Assembly (NCBI GenBank): GCA_037127255.1 | Contig: JBANSL010000014.1 | Span: 2,606,501 to 2,670,500, forward strand | Direction: 5' to 3' | DNA length: 64,000 bases | Source: Persicaria tinctoria | Lineage: Eukaryota > Streptophyta > Magnoliopsida > Caryophyllales > Polygonaceae | Shown: positions 21,251-32,040 of the stretch, one piece after another | How positions within the stretch are numbered: the stretch's first letter is position 1 | How the letters are laid out: every line of letters starts with the position of its first letter | Translations under genes and position numbers: made by a program | The notes under the pieces: model-generated | What the model was told of the DNA's origin: nothing | What the model saw: only the letters and a program-made list of their open reading frames with translations | The model's database searches: none

Positions 21251-21342
21251 ACGAGATACTAAAGCCCATGGGCTCTGTAGACGCTCCCTATAAAATTTTC
21301 ACGTTGAAGATGCACTATCTAATTGGAAAACTTATTTAATTG

Positions 21343-21343
<1 letters not shown>

Positions 21344-21427
<84 letters not shown>
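21344..21427. repeat. (AT)n microsatellite
   Basis: About 40 AT dinucleotides sit in the 5' flank of copy 4. The corresponding place near copy 3 (about 19100) has only a short TATATA, so the run expanded after duplication. Confidence 0.95.
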
Positions 21428-21429
<2 letters not shown>

Positions 21430-21535
21430 ATATCTATTTTTTTTTATCTCATGTAATTGGATAGATGCAATTAAAATAATATAAAAAAGATTAAACAGAT
21501 AGATTTTGACTTTAAAAACTAAGGATGTTTGTTAA

Positions 21536-23649
21536 TCTATATCTATTCTATATATAAAATACTAAAACAAAGGCCGCTGGCGCGACTTCGCTGTCACGGA
21601 ATTTTCTGGATTAAACGGGATTATTTTTGCTTACGTGATATTTTCTGAATTAAAGTTGTATTATATTTCTGGGCCCCACCAATTAATAAGCCAATATAAT
21701 TGGTAAAAAGATCAATAATATATTCAATATAACCAATCTTTTTCAAATATTCTATCTTTTTAGATAAAATTGAATATATGTGTATAAAAAAATATTCAAC
21801 CTTATATCATACTTAGTTGAAAATTTTATCTTTTTAGATGAAATTGAATATATTTGTATGGATATATATCTCATCAGATTGTGTGTTGAATAGATAAATA
21901 ATTAACGGTTTAAGATAGAATATTTTAGTTGCTATATATATTCTAATCTTTGAGTCATCACCAAACACGAAACCTTCAATATCATTAGCCGGATCAACAA
22001 CTTTTAATAGTTGCAAATCAAGATTTGCCGCATCAAGAGGTATATAGTTTTGACTTTATTCATCATGGGTAGATCCTACTACGTGTATATTAGTTTTATA
22101 TTCCTAAAATAAGGTCCATAAAATAGCTTTATTCATCATATGTGTAGATTTTTTGCGTCGCCGCTTCAAGAGGTATATATATATCTCTAAAATAGTTTTA
22201 TCTAAAATTGTATCATGTGGATGAAGATTGGACTACTGACGCTCTACAGTCTACACACAAATTTGAGGTGGATGATGGATTTAATTAGGAGCTTGTCGAG
22301 TATAGTTTGCTTGCAGTCTACCCAAAAATTGGGAGCCGATGCTCTACAGTATACACACAAATTCTGTCATGTAGATCCACTTTTTAATTAGTCAATTAGT
22401 TTTGGACGTTATCTTCTTTTTGTAATGTTACATTAAATAAAACTTGAAAGTATTTAACCAAAGTTACCAAATCCCAAAAATAATAAAAACAATAATTAAA
22501 AAAAAAAACTAATTTATATATCAACATAGCATATAGTAATACGTACTTATTGTCTAATTTTTATCTGAGGCATATGTTAAGATTTCTTGAAAAAAATTCT
22601 TAAAAGTATAGCATAATCATTCAATATCTATAAAGACAGCCACCCTCAATAAGAGTTGTGCGTGCAATATTTTTTTATAAAAAAAAATTTGAATTATTTT
22701 CATTTACTGTTTGCTTACAATATTAAATATATTCTGTAAAATATTTTTCATGTTTGAAAATCATCTTAAATACCATCAAAGCATTTACAACGTTTTTTTA
22801 ATTTTTAGCATCTATAAAATAATTTTATTAATCAAGATATAATATCAAAGTGATTAATCTTAAAAATAAACGAGGATTTAAATACATGTATATGAATAAT
22901 CACCCTAGCTTTTATGTCAAAATTATTCCACCCCTTAATAAAAATATGTCATTTTGGTTTATTAATTTTTTAAAAAAAATATATAATTTTTTTTATAATT
23001 TTATGCTTTTTATAAATAACTATAATAAAATATATAATAAAATAACATCAATTAATAAGCCAATATAATAATCTCATTTATTCTTATAAATATTCAACCT
23101 TATATCTTAATTAGTTAGAAAACTTATCTTTTTATACTTCATATCTAAGAATAATCTTTTCAATATAATAAATTAAATTTTTATAATTTTATCTACATCT
23201 TAATTTGAAAGATTTAGTTTAAGTAAAAATGCATCTTTGTTAAATCGTAAAAATATGATATAAACATTTAAACAACGTACAATATCAAGTAGAAATCACA
23301 CGTTTGGTAAAATCAAGTAGAAATCAAACACTATACTTCTTTTTTACTAAACATACAATATGATTACTAAAATATTTAAAATATAATACTAACTTAAAGT
23401 CTTTTTAATAACACAAAAAAAATACAAAATATCATTACTAATTAACTTAAAATATAATGCAAACACCATACAAAAGTTTTTTTAAATTAGGGAAATATTT
23501 TACATGACTTTGATTTATTTTATGACTAACTTAAAGTCTTATTAAAAAAATTTAAGCATAAATTTTAGTAAAAATATTTCAAACAAATTAAAAGAATAAA
23601 AATATAATTTATTAACACAACGCTCAAGAGCGCGGGTACCAAATACTAG
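21536..23649 (+). mobile_element. Non-autonomous Helitron (2114 bp)
   Basis: The 5' end is TCTATATCTATTCTATATAT and the 3' end is a hairpin CGCTC-AA-GAGCG (23621-23632) followed 13 bases later by CTAG. It is inserted between A (21535) and T (23650). Removing it gives GTTTGTTAA-TATGAAAAATG, which is the uninterrupted sequence in the paralogous flanks at about 52132, 54550 and 57180. The interior is AT-rich without helicase or replication-initiator frames and shows no convincing captured exon. Confidence 0.9.
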
Positions 23650-23716
23650 TATGAAAAATGTTATGGTTCAATTTTTAAAAAATAGAAAAAAGATTTTTTA
23701 ATTGATGAAAAAAGAA

Positions 23717-24403
23717 CTAGTACGATTCCCGCGCCATGACGCATTTTTTTAAAACTTAAATATTATAAAATATTAATAAATTTTAAGATAAAAATCATAT
23801 AAAAAAAACTTTAGAACAAATGTATCTTATAATTATCTTAGAACATTTTTTTTTAAAACTTATATAAAGTATAATACATAAATATAGATATTTTAAATTA
23901 CTCAGTAATAATAATATCAATATCATTATAACATTGTTTAAATGTGATGTGAATCATGTGATATATTCAATGTTTTGAATTAAGCTCAATAATTAGTAAA
24001 TAAATTTGAGTTAAGCCTAATAGTTATATTAGATTGAATTAAATGTTTTGAATTAAGTGTAATAGTTAGTAAAATTAAAGAAAAAGAGAATTAAATGAAA
24101 AGGAAGAAAAAAGGATAATTAAAGAAATTTTAAAAAAATGGCAACAAAAATGATTGGTTAAGACTCTTAAAATGCCACTAAAATTGACATATCATTATAA
24201 ACGCTTCTAAATTAAGAGTTTATATAGATATATAGATAGATAGTAAAATTAAAGAAAAAAGAGAATTAAAGGGGAGAAAATGAAGGATTAAAGAAAATCA
24301 AAGAAAAATGGCAAAAAAAAAAAAAGATCGGTCAAGACTCCTAAAAATGCCTCTAAGATTGACATATCATTCTAAACTCTTCTAAATTAAGAGTTTATAT
24401 AGA
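23717..24403 (-). mobile_element. Non-autonomous Helitron, inverted orientation, with duplicated end
   Basis: On the plus strand it begins CTAG (23717-23720), followed by the palindromic GCGCCATGACGC hairpin. It ends with the complement of a TCTATATAAACTCTTAA 5' terminus at 24403. The 5'-terminal ~170 bp is present twice (about 24066-24236 and 24241-24403). Flanks join as GAA-TATTTTGACAAA, matching the array flank GAATAAGTTCGACAAA at 52205 with some divergence. Confidence 0.75.
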
Positions 24404-25057
24404 TATTTTGACAAATTAAAGTTCTGATTTAGTTTGTGTAAAAAAATAAAATTTGAAAGAAATAAACAATGATATATATATATATATATAAAAAAAATTA
24501 TAATTTAGATTAATTTATTATGTTTATTATTATATATATGTTAAACACACAATTAATATAATTTTAAAATATTAAGGTAACATATTCGATATACAAGACG
24601 AGACATGTATTAAGGTATATTAGGATAAATATTAAATATATTATCTAGTTAATTTATGATAGTTTAGATTTAATCTTATAGAACACTTTTTTATGAATGC
24701 AAATGCGGTTTTCACCAACCATTTCTCGATATGGTATTTGAGCTTTTAGCCTAATAGTTTCGATCCTCCTCAAAATTGCCTCCGAACAATCTATATATCT
24801 TTGGCTTCGGCCACTTCGTACAATCCAACCATGGCTTAAGCCATCACAAAATCGCCTAAGGTTAAACTTCTTTGACGTACTTCAGCCATACAAAACTAAT
24901 TAATTGTCTTGAAAAAACAAAAAAATTGGCTTTTGCAAATACAAACTTCGACTCCGGCTGGAGCCAAACCATCGGCATATATAGTTCAACGCTTTTACCA
25001 TCGTAGGCCTTTTCATTAAAAAAAAGATCAAGGGACAGGGAAATAAAGATGTTGATT
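24404..25057. other. Array flank; repeat shared with 32047-32180
   Basis: No gene is seen. The block CTTCGACTCCGGCTGGAGCC (24946) and about 100 following bases recur at about 32057, so both belong to a duplicated unit. A TAGGGGTGGCAA word at 25057 resembles a hAT-type end and marks the switch to gene-fragment DNA. Confidence 0.45.
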
Positions 25058-25810
25058 AGGGGTGGCAATTTCACCCGCACCCGACGGATATCCGTCTCAT
25101 CCGACCCGAAAAAGTGGGTGGTCGGTGTATACAAAGATGGCGACCCTCTCTCCCGGAACCCTAACCGGTAAGCCCTCTCCCACACTCTATAGATTTCTCC
25201 CTCTGTCTCTCTATGGCTCTCATTTGCGACTTCTCTCTGCTAGCGATGACCTAACCACGACAACGACCGCCTCCCTCGTCGCTTATCCCTCTTGCTCCCT
25301 CCGCTGCCTGTAACCTTCTCTGGTAAGCATTCACGTCCTCTGTCTCCCTTCGACTTTCTCTTGAGTTTTCAAACCTCTAATGCTCCTCTCAAATTCAAAT
25401 CTAGGGTTTTGTGGTGTAATTTCATTCTTTAATTTTTAGATCTAGGGTTTAATTTCATTCTCTAATCTACCCTACTTCTCTAAATGCTTTCGTTGTCATC
25501 GTCTGGACCTGTTGATTGTTTAATTCACCTCTTGATTTTTGTATTCAATTGATTGTTGATTGTCAATTTGGACTGAAGGTCTTTCACAGAGTTTTAAGGC
25601 TGATGTATTGCTTCGCCTACTTGCCTGCAATAGTGCAATCTATGATGAATTTGTGTTTTTAGTTTGAGGGAAGAAGATTTAGATCCATATATTTTAGATC
25701 CTATTCACTATTCAGCATCAATATGATTGTTAGATTCTTTTGGTGTTGCTTTTTTTTTACTTCTTTAAATGAATGTTATATGTTGTTGTTCAGATTTTCA
25801 GCCAGACTTA

Positions 25811-26422
25811 TCGATTCAGTTAATCATGCTCTTAGCAGTGGTGTTGTTTCATGCGTGGAGATACTTTCCTATGTCCATGGATCAACTAAGCTTCTTGGAG
25901 TTTTAACATGTATGATGGTACTTTTGTTTTTTTATATTGACAAATAGATGTTGTCATCAATTCAGGCAATCTGAGTGGTCCTGCATTTAGTGACAAAAGG
26001 AAAATGTGTTAATTGCATTTCAAGCCCTTAAACACAAAGATGTAGAGAATCTTGGTTATGTCATACCAACCCCACTTATCATGCATTTGATCACAGATTA
26101 TGAAAAGAATGGGGCATATAGAGGTTCGTGAGAATAGTTGTAATTTATGAAACTTCATCAATGAAGAGATATATATTATATATATTATAGTTCTCTTCTA
26201 GTATATAAACTATCAAATATCTTAATATTTATATCACATCTCTGAAATTTCCCAATTTTGGTGGTAGGGTTTCCTATTCTTGGGGTGGCGTGGCAGAAAA
26301 TGGAAAATCCTGACCTTTGTATGGCAATGGGAATGGGATTTGATGAGAAAGGTGTTCATATACGAAGAGTTGAACCTACTGCACCTGAATCCCCGGTGCT
26401 GAAGCCATCTGATGTAATTCTC
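25811..26422 (+). pseudogene. DEG9-like serine protease fragment (three exons, broken)
   Basis: Three exon-like pieces match, from my knowledge of the family, the C-terminal half of the trypsin domain and the first PDZ region of plant protease Do-like 9. Exon 25811-25905 reads SSGVVSCVEILSYVHGST. Exon 25948-26123 reads INSGNLSGPAF, then (after +1 and -2 shifts) [17 protein letters not shown]. Exon 26268-26422 reads [17 protein letters not shown] and [20 protein letters not shown]. Introns have plausible acceptors (TAG at 25947 and 26267). The catalytic GNSGGP motif is GNLSGP, so the active Ser is lost. The rest of the protease is absent. This is a captured or duplicated gene fragment, not a working protease. 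Confidence 0.75.
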
Positions 26423-26521
26423 CAGCGTTACTTGCGCTACTGCAGCGGCTCCTTCAAGAAGCTCCACTCCTCCAGAGCTTATTCCACCTCCAATGGTGAT
26501 CCTGCTGACGGCTCCTCCTAG
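26423..26521 (+). pseudogene. Unrecognised exon fused to DEG9 fragment
   Basis: Directly after the DEG9 homology ends, the frame continues as [20 protein letters not shown] and stops at 26521. It is rich in Ser, Arg and Lys with few acids, like an organelle-targeting presequence. It does not belong to DEG9, so the junction at 26423 looks like a fusion of two gene fragments. The parent gene is not recognised. Confidence 0.4.
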
Positions 26522-28405
26522 GGTTCACTCTTCCACTTCTTTTTATTTCCAACCCTTTGTTTTTGTATTTGTTATGTCTTGATTTTTGATATTCATTTTG
26601 CTGCTGTGAGTTTTGTTTTTTAGGGGTTTAGATTGTAGGGAAAGGAGCGATTGTGGCCACTATATTCATGTTTGGTGCTCTTTTATTTCCAACCTTTTTG
26701 AGGTTATACTCATGCTTGGTGCTATTTTATCATGTTTTCACTGGATACTCTATGTGGTGCTTGGTTGAAGATGAATCTGGATGTGAAGTTTATCCAATAA
26801 AAGAAATTGGATATTTAAAAAATAAGTGATAATTGACCATTGGTAAGGTTTCGAGTTCGATGTTGATTTCAGAGTCTTACATTGGCCATTTCCTCTGCTT
26901 TAGAAAATGTTGCTTGCATGCATCTATGTGTGTGAGTTTCCATGCCTGTGTATCCATATCCTTGCAACCTAGATTAACATGGATGCCTCCTTTCCCTTAT
27001 TCTAAAAACTTCCCGGCTCAATTCTTTATTTTAAGATCTGCTAAACATCCAAATATCTCTTATTAGACATATATCTTTTAAAATTGACTGACATTTATGT
27101 GATGGAGTTTTTGTTCTTCTAGGATATTATAATTTATAAATGTGGAGAAATAATAAAGAAAATTGGGCATATGTAATGTTCGTTATTTCATATCTTAAGA
27201 GTTAGTTGCTTGCAATTATGAAATGACGAAAGAGATTTTCTGTAACTTTCTTTTGAATAATATTTAAACGTCATGTAGATCATAATCTGCAAGATTTGGC
27301 ATTCTAAATTGTTTTATGATTGAAGCTTTGCTAATACTCTTGCCTTTGTAGTGCTAGTTGCCATCCTCTCATTGAATTATTATGTCGTACTTTTGGTACT
27401 GCAAGGCGGATCATATGGGATGAAGTTTAGCACCGTGGAGGGTGGATATCATGCTCCTTACGGAGACTCATATGCGTCTCATCTCGTAGGGTGTCTTTTT
27501 AAAAAAAAAATATCTTGGAGAATTAGGCTCCAATTGGCATGGATGCGTGTAACCTATAACTTGACTTAATAACTGAATGTGTCTATAATAGTTAAGGTAT
27601 GACTTATAAGTTAAATTATATAAGTTGTGACTTGCGAGCCAAACGAACCCTTAGATTAGTAATATTTTTTTAAGTAATGGTATTTTTTCATCAGGGTGGT
27701 GCGGACAAAGCTTCTCAGTATGGTTCAACTTCTGCTGGATGGGGAGTAAGCGATAAGTAACCTGGTGAACTGAGATTTATATATGTATTTCCTTGTCATG
27801 GACAGTTGTCAAAATGATTTATTCTTCAATTTGTGTCAAATTTTCATTTTTACAACCTGTTTGTGTCATGTCCCTTGAGTGCAGTAGTGAAGTGGTGAAC
27901 TATTTGCCTGAAGTAAATCTTTTTCCTCTCTCCCTCCTCTCTTTTAATCCAGCAATGCTTATGGATAATATTTGGTTGCCTCAATTTCAGAATGGAATGC
28001 AGTTACCTTTGGTAATGGGTGCAATGCAAGATGGACAACATGGTTTTCGAACAATGAGAATCAACAAGTCCTATGGCCTGATGAGACAAGCCTTTATCAG
28101 CACAAGTGAAGATATCTCTTATTCGAACTATAGTTAACTTGCAAGTCACATATATCGAGTCATAGGGTTTAACTTATGGTAATCAGTAATAATACCTTCA
28201 GCTATCATCATATAGTGTTGCCTTTTTCATGTACTTTCCAATTAGACTTGGTGTTATCTTAGAAGAAAACAGAGTGAAAACAAGGTGATGCATGCTTGGT
28301 CTTTCTAAAGTTTATGCGTTGAAGCTTAATAAATGTCTTTCTTAAGTTTAACATGCTCTTTTTGCTATTATTATTATTATATAAGAACATTCTATCTAAT
28401 TTAAA

Positions 28406-28474
28406 GCCTATTAGCTCAAATGGTAGAGCATTGTGTTCAAACACAAAGATGCAGGTTCAAATCCCGCATAGGCT
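28406..28474 (+). ncRNA. tRNA-like sequence (probable tRNA pseudogene)
   Basis: GCCTAT and ATAGGC form an acceptor-like stem. TAGCTCAAATGGTAGAGCA gives a D-arm with A-box, TTGTG/CACAA an anticodon stem, and GGTTCAAATCC a T-arm with B-box. The anticodon loop has only 6 bases (TTCAAA) and the acceptor stem 6 pairs, so it is shorter than a normal tRNA. It is more likely a decayed tRNA or a SINE-like head than a working tRNA gene. Confidence 0.45.
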
Positions 28475-28496
28475 ACGATAATAATTAAAAAAAACC

Positions 28497-28827
28497 GTTA
28501 ATATGTCATTTCACATCGGGTAATAGCCGATGTCTTTAAAAAAAAATCGATGTCTATGCTGGGGTTGTAAAAAGTCAAAACTTTTTAACATCGGGTAATA
28601 GCCGATGTCTTTGTATGTTATAACATCAGTTATATTTTATAATAGATGTTATAGTATAACAAAGACATCGGGTTTAAAAATATAAACGATGTTATAACAT
28701 ACAAAGACATCGGGTTCTGGCCGATGTGAAAAACTTTTGACTTTTTACATCCCCACATAGACATCGATTTTTTTTTTTGAAAGCCATCGGCTATTACCCA
28801 ATGTTAAATAACAAATTTCTAGTAGTG
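28497..28827. mobile_element. CACTA-like fold-back element, left tip decayed
   Basis: The right end, read as complement, is CACTACTAGAAATTTG, a typical CACTA (En/Spm) terminus. It is followed by TGGGTAATAGCCGATGG. Imperfect inverted copies (CATCGGGTAATAGCCGATG) lie at 28514 and 28590, and CATCGG-type repeats fill both arms, so the element could fold back along most of its ~330 bp. The left CACTA tip has decayed and no 3-bp duplication is visible. Confidence 0.55.
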
Positions 28828-28891
28828 ATTATAGCATATATTTCTTTTATTTTATGATTTTCATTTAAAAGTTATTAATGAATAAAAGTTA

Positions 28892-29352
28892 TTCCATCCG
28901 TTTCAAAATAAATGTCGTGCACGTTTTGTAAGAGAGTAAAAACTCGATAAAATATTATTATTTTTTAATCATTTTTTATAAATTAATACTCCCTCCGTTC
29001 AACAAAACTTGACGTTTTACTATTCATGCACGCTTTTTTAGGAGCTAAAAACTATATAAAATATTGACTTTTTAAATAATTTTTTTTAACAATTTCGTAG
29101 TTATTATTAATAAGTACAAACTTGTTAAAAAAAATTTTAAAAAAAATGAATATTTTATATAATTTTTATCATTCTAAAAAAGCGTGCGTGAATAGTAAAC
29201 GACAAGTTTTGTTGAACGGAGGGAGTACTTATTACTACAAAGTATCAATTTATAAAAAGTTAATTAAAAAAGTAATATTTTATAGAATTTTTACCTATTT
29301 AAAACACGTGCAAAAAGTCAAACAACAAACATTTATTTTGAAACGGAGGGAG
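28892..29352. mobile_element. Stowaway-like MITE (outer), split by a second MITE
   Basis: The termini are TTCCATCCGTTTCAAAATAA and the complement of TTATTTTGAAACGGAGGGAG, flanked by TA. The inner element occupies 28989-29225. A second, Helitron-split copy of this outer MITE is at 33031-33122 plus 37065 onward, in the same context, so it predates the duplication of this flank. Confidence 0.8.
28989..29225. mobile_element. Stowaway-like MITE (inner, nested)
   Basis: CTCCCTCCGTTCAACAAAAC at the left is mirrored by GTTTTGTTGAACGGAGGGAG at the right. A TA dinucleotide flanks both sides, as for Tc1/mariner-type MITEs. Removing it gives ATAAATTAA-TA-CTTATTACT, identical to the sequence recovered at 33122/37065. 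The element is 237 bp and non-coding. Confidence 0.9.
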
Positions 29353-29430
29353 TATTAGATTTATTTTTTTTGATCTAAAAGGCGGGGAGGAATCCCGCAG
29401 TTTTATTAAGAAATTAAGCCGGAATTACAA

Positions 29431-30170
29431 CCTATTATAGGCAAGGGATGACGGAGTACATATATATAATTACAACCTATTATAATCCGGATCCTCTCCT
29501 AATACCAAAGTACCTAATATCTTCCTAATAAAAATCAATGGCTCACATTTCTTCTCTCTAATTAACCCTAATTCCCTCATCCCTCTATTTCACCCGAAAA
29601 ATCAAATCTCCACTGACAATCCTCCATCACAATTGGCAATTCGTCACCGCCTCCGTTAATGGTCGAAGAACTACCGTCTTTCGGTCTTTCACTCTTTCCC
29701 TGCTTTCATAATTGTTGATTTGAATTGGAATAGTCAGATACTATACTAATTAATGATGCCTTTCATCCAGCCACATAATCAAATTTCATTTGATTTGGTT
29801 ACACAGTCGGTTGAATGCTTACACAGTAGGTATTGACGTACTAATTATCTAGGGAGAGAGCTCTCCGATCGCCAAACTCAAATTTCCATTAATCCTTAAT
29901 TCTACGATTTTCACTGATTCATAATTATACAAATCAATTAATGTTGGTGGTAAACTAATAATTTTTTACTGTGATTTCATGATAGTCTGGGTTGCCGTTT
30001 TGCGCAGATGGAGAGAAAGACCGATAATTGATTGAGTTATGGTTTCACGGTGATAAGAGAAAACTGAGTTTAAAGGAGGTTAGATCTTAACCATTAATTT
30101 AATTGAATGGTTGAGATGTGTTTATTAGGTAGATATTAGGTAAATTTGTATTAGGAGAGGATCCAAATCC
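29431..30170. mobile_element. MULE-like element in LINE 3' region
   Basis: GAATTACAA occurs at 29422-29430 and 30171-30179, a 9-bp duplication. Inside, GGATCCTCTCCTAATAC (29489) and its inverse GTATTAGGAGAGGATCC (ends 30164) begin imperfect inverted repeats of some 45 bp. About 58 extra bases at the left, containing a second copy of ATTACAACCTATTATA, suggest a later small rearrangement. No transposase is seen. Confidence 0.55.
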
Positions 30171-30239
30171 GAATTACAATGGGGTGAGTTCAAAGCTGGA
30201 AGTAATAATAACAGGGCAACTAGAGTATTCTTCATACAA

Positions 30240-31990
30240 ACTCCCCAAAGATAGCGCCCATTGAGCTAAGGCATCAGCCGTCGAGTTCGCTTGTCGACGG
30301 ACAGACGAAATCGACACGGTCCATTGCTCGTTTGCTAGAAGCTAGATTGTGACAGTCCTCTATGAGACAGTAATCCGGATGGGTCGTGATCCGCTTACTT
30401 GCCAGTAGCTCGCACAACACAGTTGAGTCCGATTCCAGAGTCAGTCTCGAGATCCCCAAGCGAAGTCCCAATTTCAGGCCATGGAGAGCAGCCCACAATT
30501 CGGCTCTCAGAGCGTTTGCAAATACACACTTGAATGTGAAGGCGGACAGGAAGGTGCCCGAGCTGCTGCGGAACACACCGCCTCCCCCAGCTACGCTCGG
30601 GTTCCCTTTGGATGCCCCGTCAATGTTGAGTTTAACCCAACCGTTAGGCGGAACAACCCACCTGATTTGTGACTCTGAAGGTTGTATAGGGGGACCTCGT
30701 GGGAGCTCTGAATTTCCCGCAACTTGTAGATATCTCGATGTGAACTCGATGGCTTTCTTCGCAAGATTCTCATGCTCTTCCGTTTGCTAAAAAACGAGCA
30801 GATTACGAGCTTTCCACACGAGCCAAATCATGTTGGAAAATGTGGCAGGCCATCTAGCATTACCCCGGATGTTGAAAGCAATCCATTCCTTGATGTTCTG
30901 GTAGCCGAAAAAACCCGCAATTCCATACTTTGTGGTTAGAGTCTCCCATTCCTTTCGAACAACGTTGTAGTCGCTGAGAGTGTGGATGCCCGTCTCAGGT
31001 TGATTGCATCGTGGGCACGCATCCAAGGAGGTAAGATGCCTTCGGGTCTTGTTGCTATTGGAGATAAAAGCATCATATGCTGCGATATAGACGAAAGCTC
31101 GTACCCTTTGTTGCACTGGAAGTCTCCATAGCCGGCGCTAGTCACCACTAGGAATGCTGAGTGGCTCCCTTCGCAGCAACTGTTGGATCGCCGATTTGGT
31201 CGAGAATTCACCCGAGCTGGATAAACCCCACACTAGCTTGTCCCTCACCAGGGCCGTGCCAATCAATTTGAGGGCCCGGTACAAAAATTAAAATTAATCA
31301 TATTAATTAACTACTATTTTATATTTATTTAATTTATAATGATATATATTAAATTAAAAATATATATTACACTACATGTATCCAATTTTATACTAATTTA
31401 AGCAAAATATATTAAAATAAGGTAAACATTAAATGTTATAAACCAATTTTTTTTTATATTTTTGCACAAAGCGGATTTAGATGGTTTTTAAATAATACTT
31501 ATCACTTCCTTTTGTTTTTACATTTTTAAAATTCAATTAATTTCATTAAGTGAATAGAAATTTTTATATAAAAAAACAATTATAAAAATGATAAGAAAAT
31601 TAACATGTAAGTCTCCACCAAATTAGTAAATTGTACATTGAACCCAAAAAAAAAATCAAATACGGGTAGTAAATACAGTAGGAACTGTAGAATCCTTTTA
31701 AAGGGCCCAAAAACCAAAGGAAATGGGATTCGAACTTGGGACAATGAATAAGGAGCGCAGATCCCTAACCACCATGTTGCTATTGATTTTTCGTCTAGAT
31801 TCGGAAGTAATTTATTATAATAACCAAATACTGGACTATATGATATTGGGCTCCAAAATTTTGGGGGCCCTGTTCAAGAGGTCCGTTTGCACATGCCCAT
31901 TCACGGGCCTGTCCCTCACCAAAGGGTACGCCGTGAGATAAGCTTGAAGAGGATTTCAGCAGGAAGGCATTGGGACAAGATATCCCATCA
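30240..31990 (-). pseudogene. LINE polyprotein C-terminus: zf-RVT and RNase H domains
   Basis: Reading from the right, DKLVWGLSSSGEFSTKSAI (near 31200) and then VQQRVRAFVYIAAYDAF and CPRCNQPETGIHTL form the zinc-binding domain found after plant LINE reverse transcriptases. After a shift, ALRAELWAALHGLKLGLRLG and LESDSTVLCELL (30540-30390) form an RNase H-like domain with its E and D positions. Stops and shifts separate the parts (for example near 31140 and 30790), and a hAT element splits the N-terminal side. The reverse transcriptase itself is missing. Confidence 0.75.
31249..31911. mobile_element. Non-autonomous hAT element (663 bp) inside LINE
   Basis: The termini are CAGGGCCGTG and the complement of CACGGGCCTG. 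The 8-bp TCCCTCAC flanks both sides (31241-31248 and 31912-31919). The interior is AT-rich without a transposase frame. A related, broken end lies at 57424-57500. Confidence 0.85.
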
Positions 31991-32040
31991 CCAAGTGCTA
32001 TTCGACCACACCTCAGCCACCGTGTAAGCGCTTATATCAT

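Larger units (their letters stand above)
25058..28137 (+). other. Mosaic of gene fragments with intron signals
   Basis: Besides the DEG9 pieces, this GC-richer stretch has a leader-like start at 25137 (MATLSPGTLTG followed by a GTAAGC donor), a fragment near 27400-27490 (GGSYGMKFSTVEGGYHAPYG), one near 27693-27760 (GGADKASQYGSTSAGWG) and one near 27990-28137 (NGMQLPLVMGAMQDGQHGF) preceded by an acceptor-like TTTCAG. All read on the plus strand. Fragments of unrelated genes in one orientation are typical of Helitron or Pack-MULE capture, but I found no matching element ends. The proteins other than DEG9 are not recognised. Confidence 0.45.
29360..32040 (-). mobile_element. L1-type LINE, 5'-truncated, with two nested DNA elements
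   Basis: On the minus strand the element ends in TTAATAAAACTGCGGGATTC, a short GC-rich 3' tail and an A-run (plus-strand T-run near 29362-29370), as plant L1 elements do. Upstream come the RNase H and zinc-binding domains of a LINE polyprotein. It is interrupted by a MULE-like element (29431-30170) and a hAT element (31249-31911). The 5' end is lost near 32040, where array-flank sequence returns. Confidence 0.7.

Noticed and set aside
29122..29358. 78-codon frame as a gene
   Set aside because: It runs through the ends of two MITEs and is Lys/Ile/Tyr-rich because of AT content.
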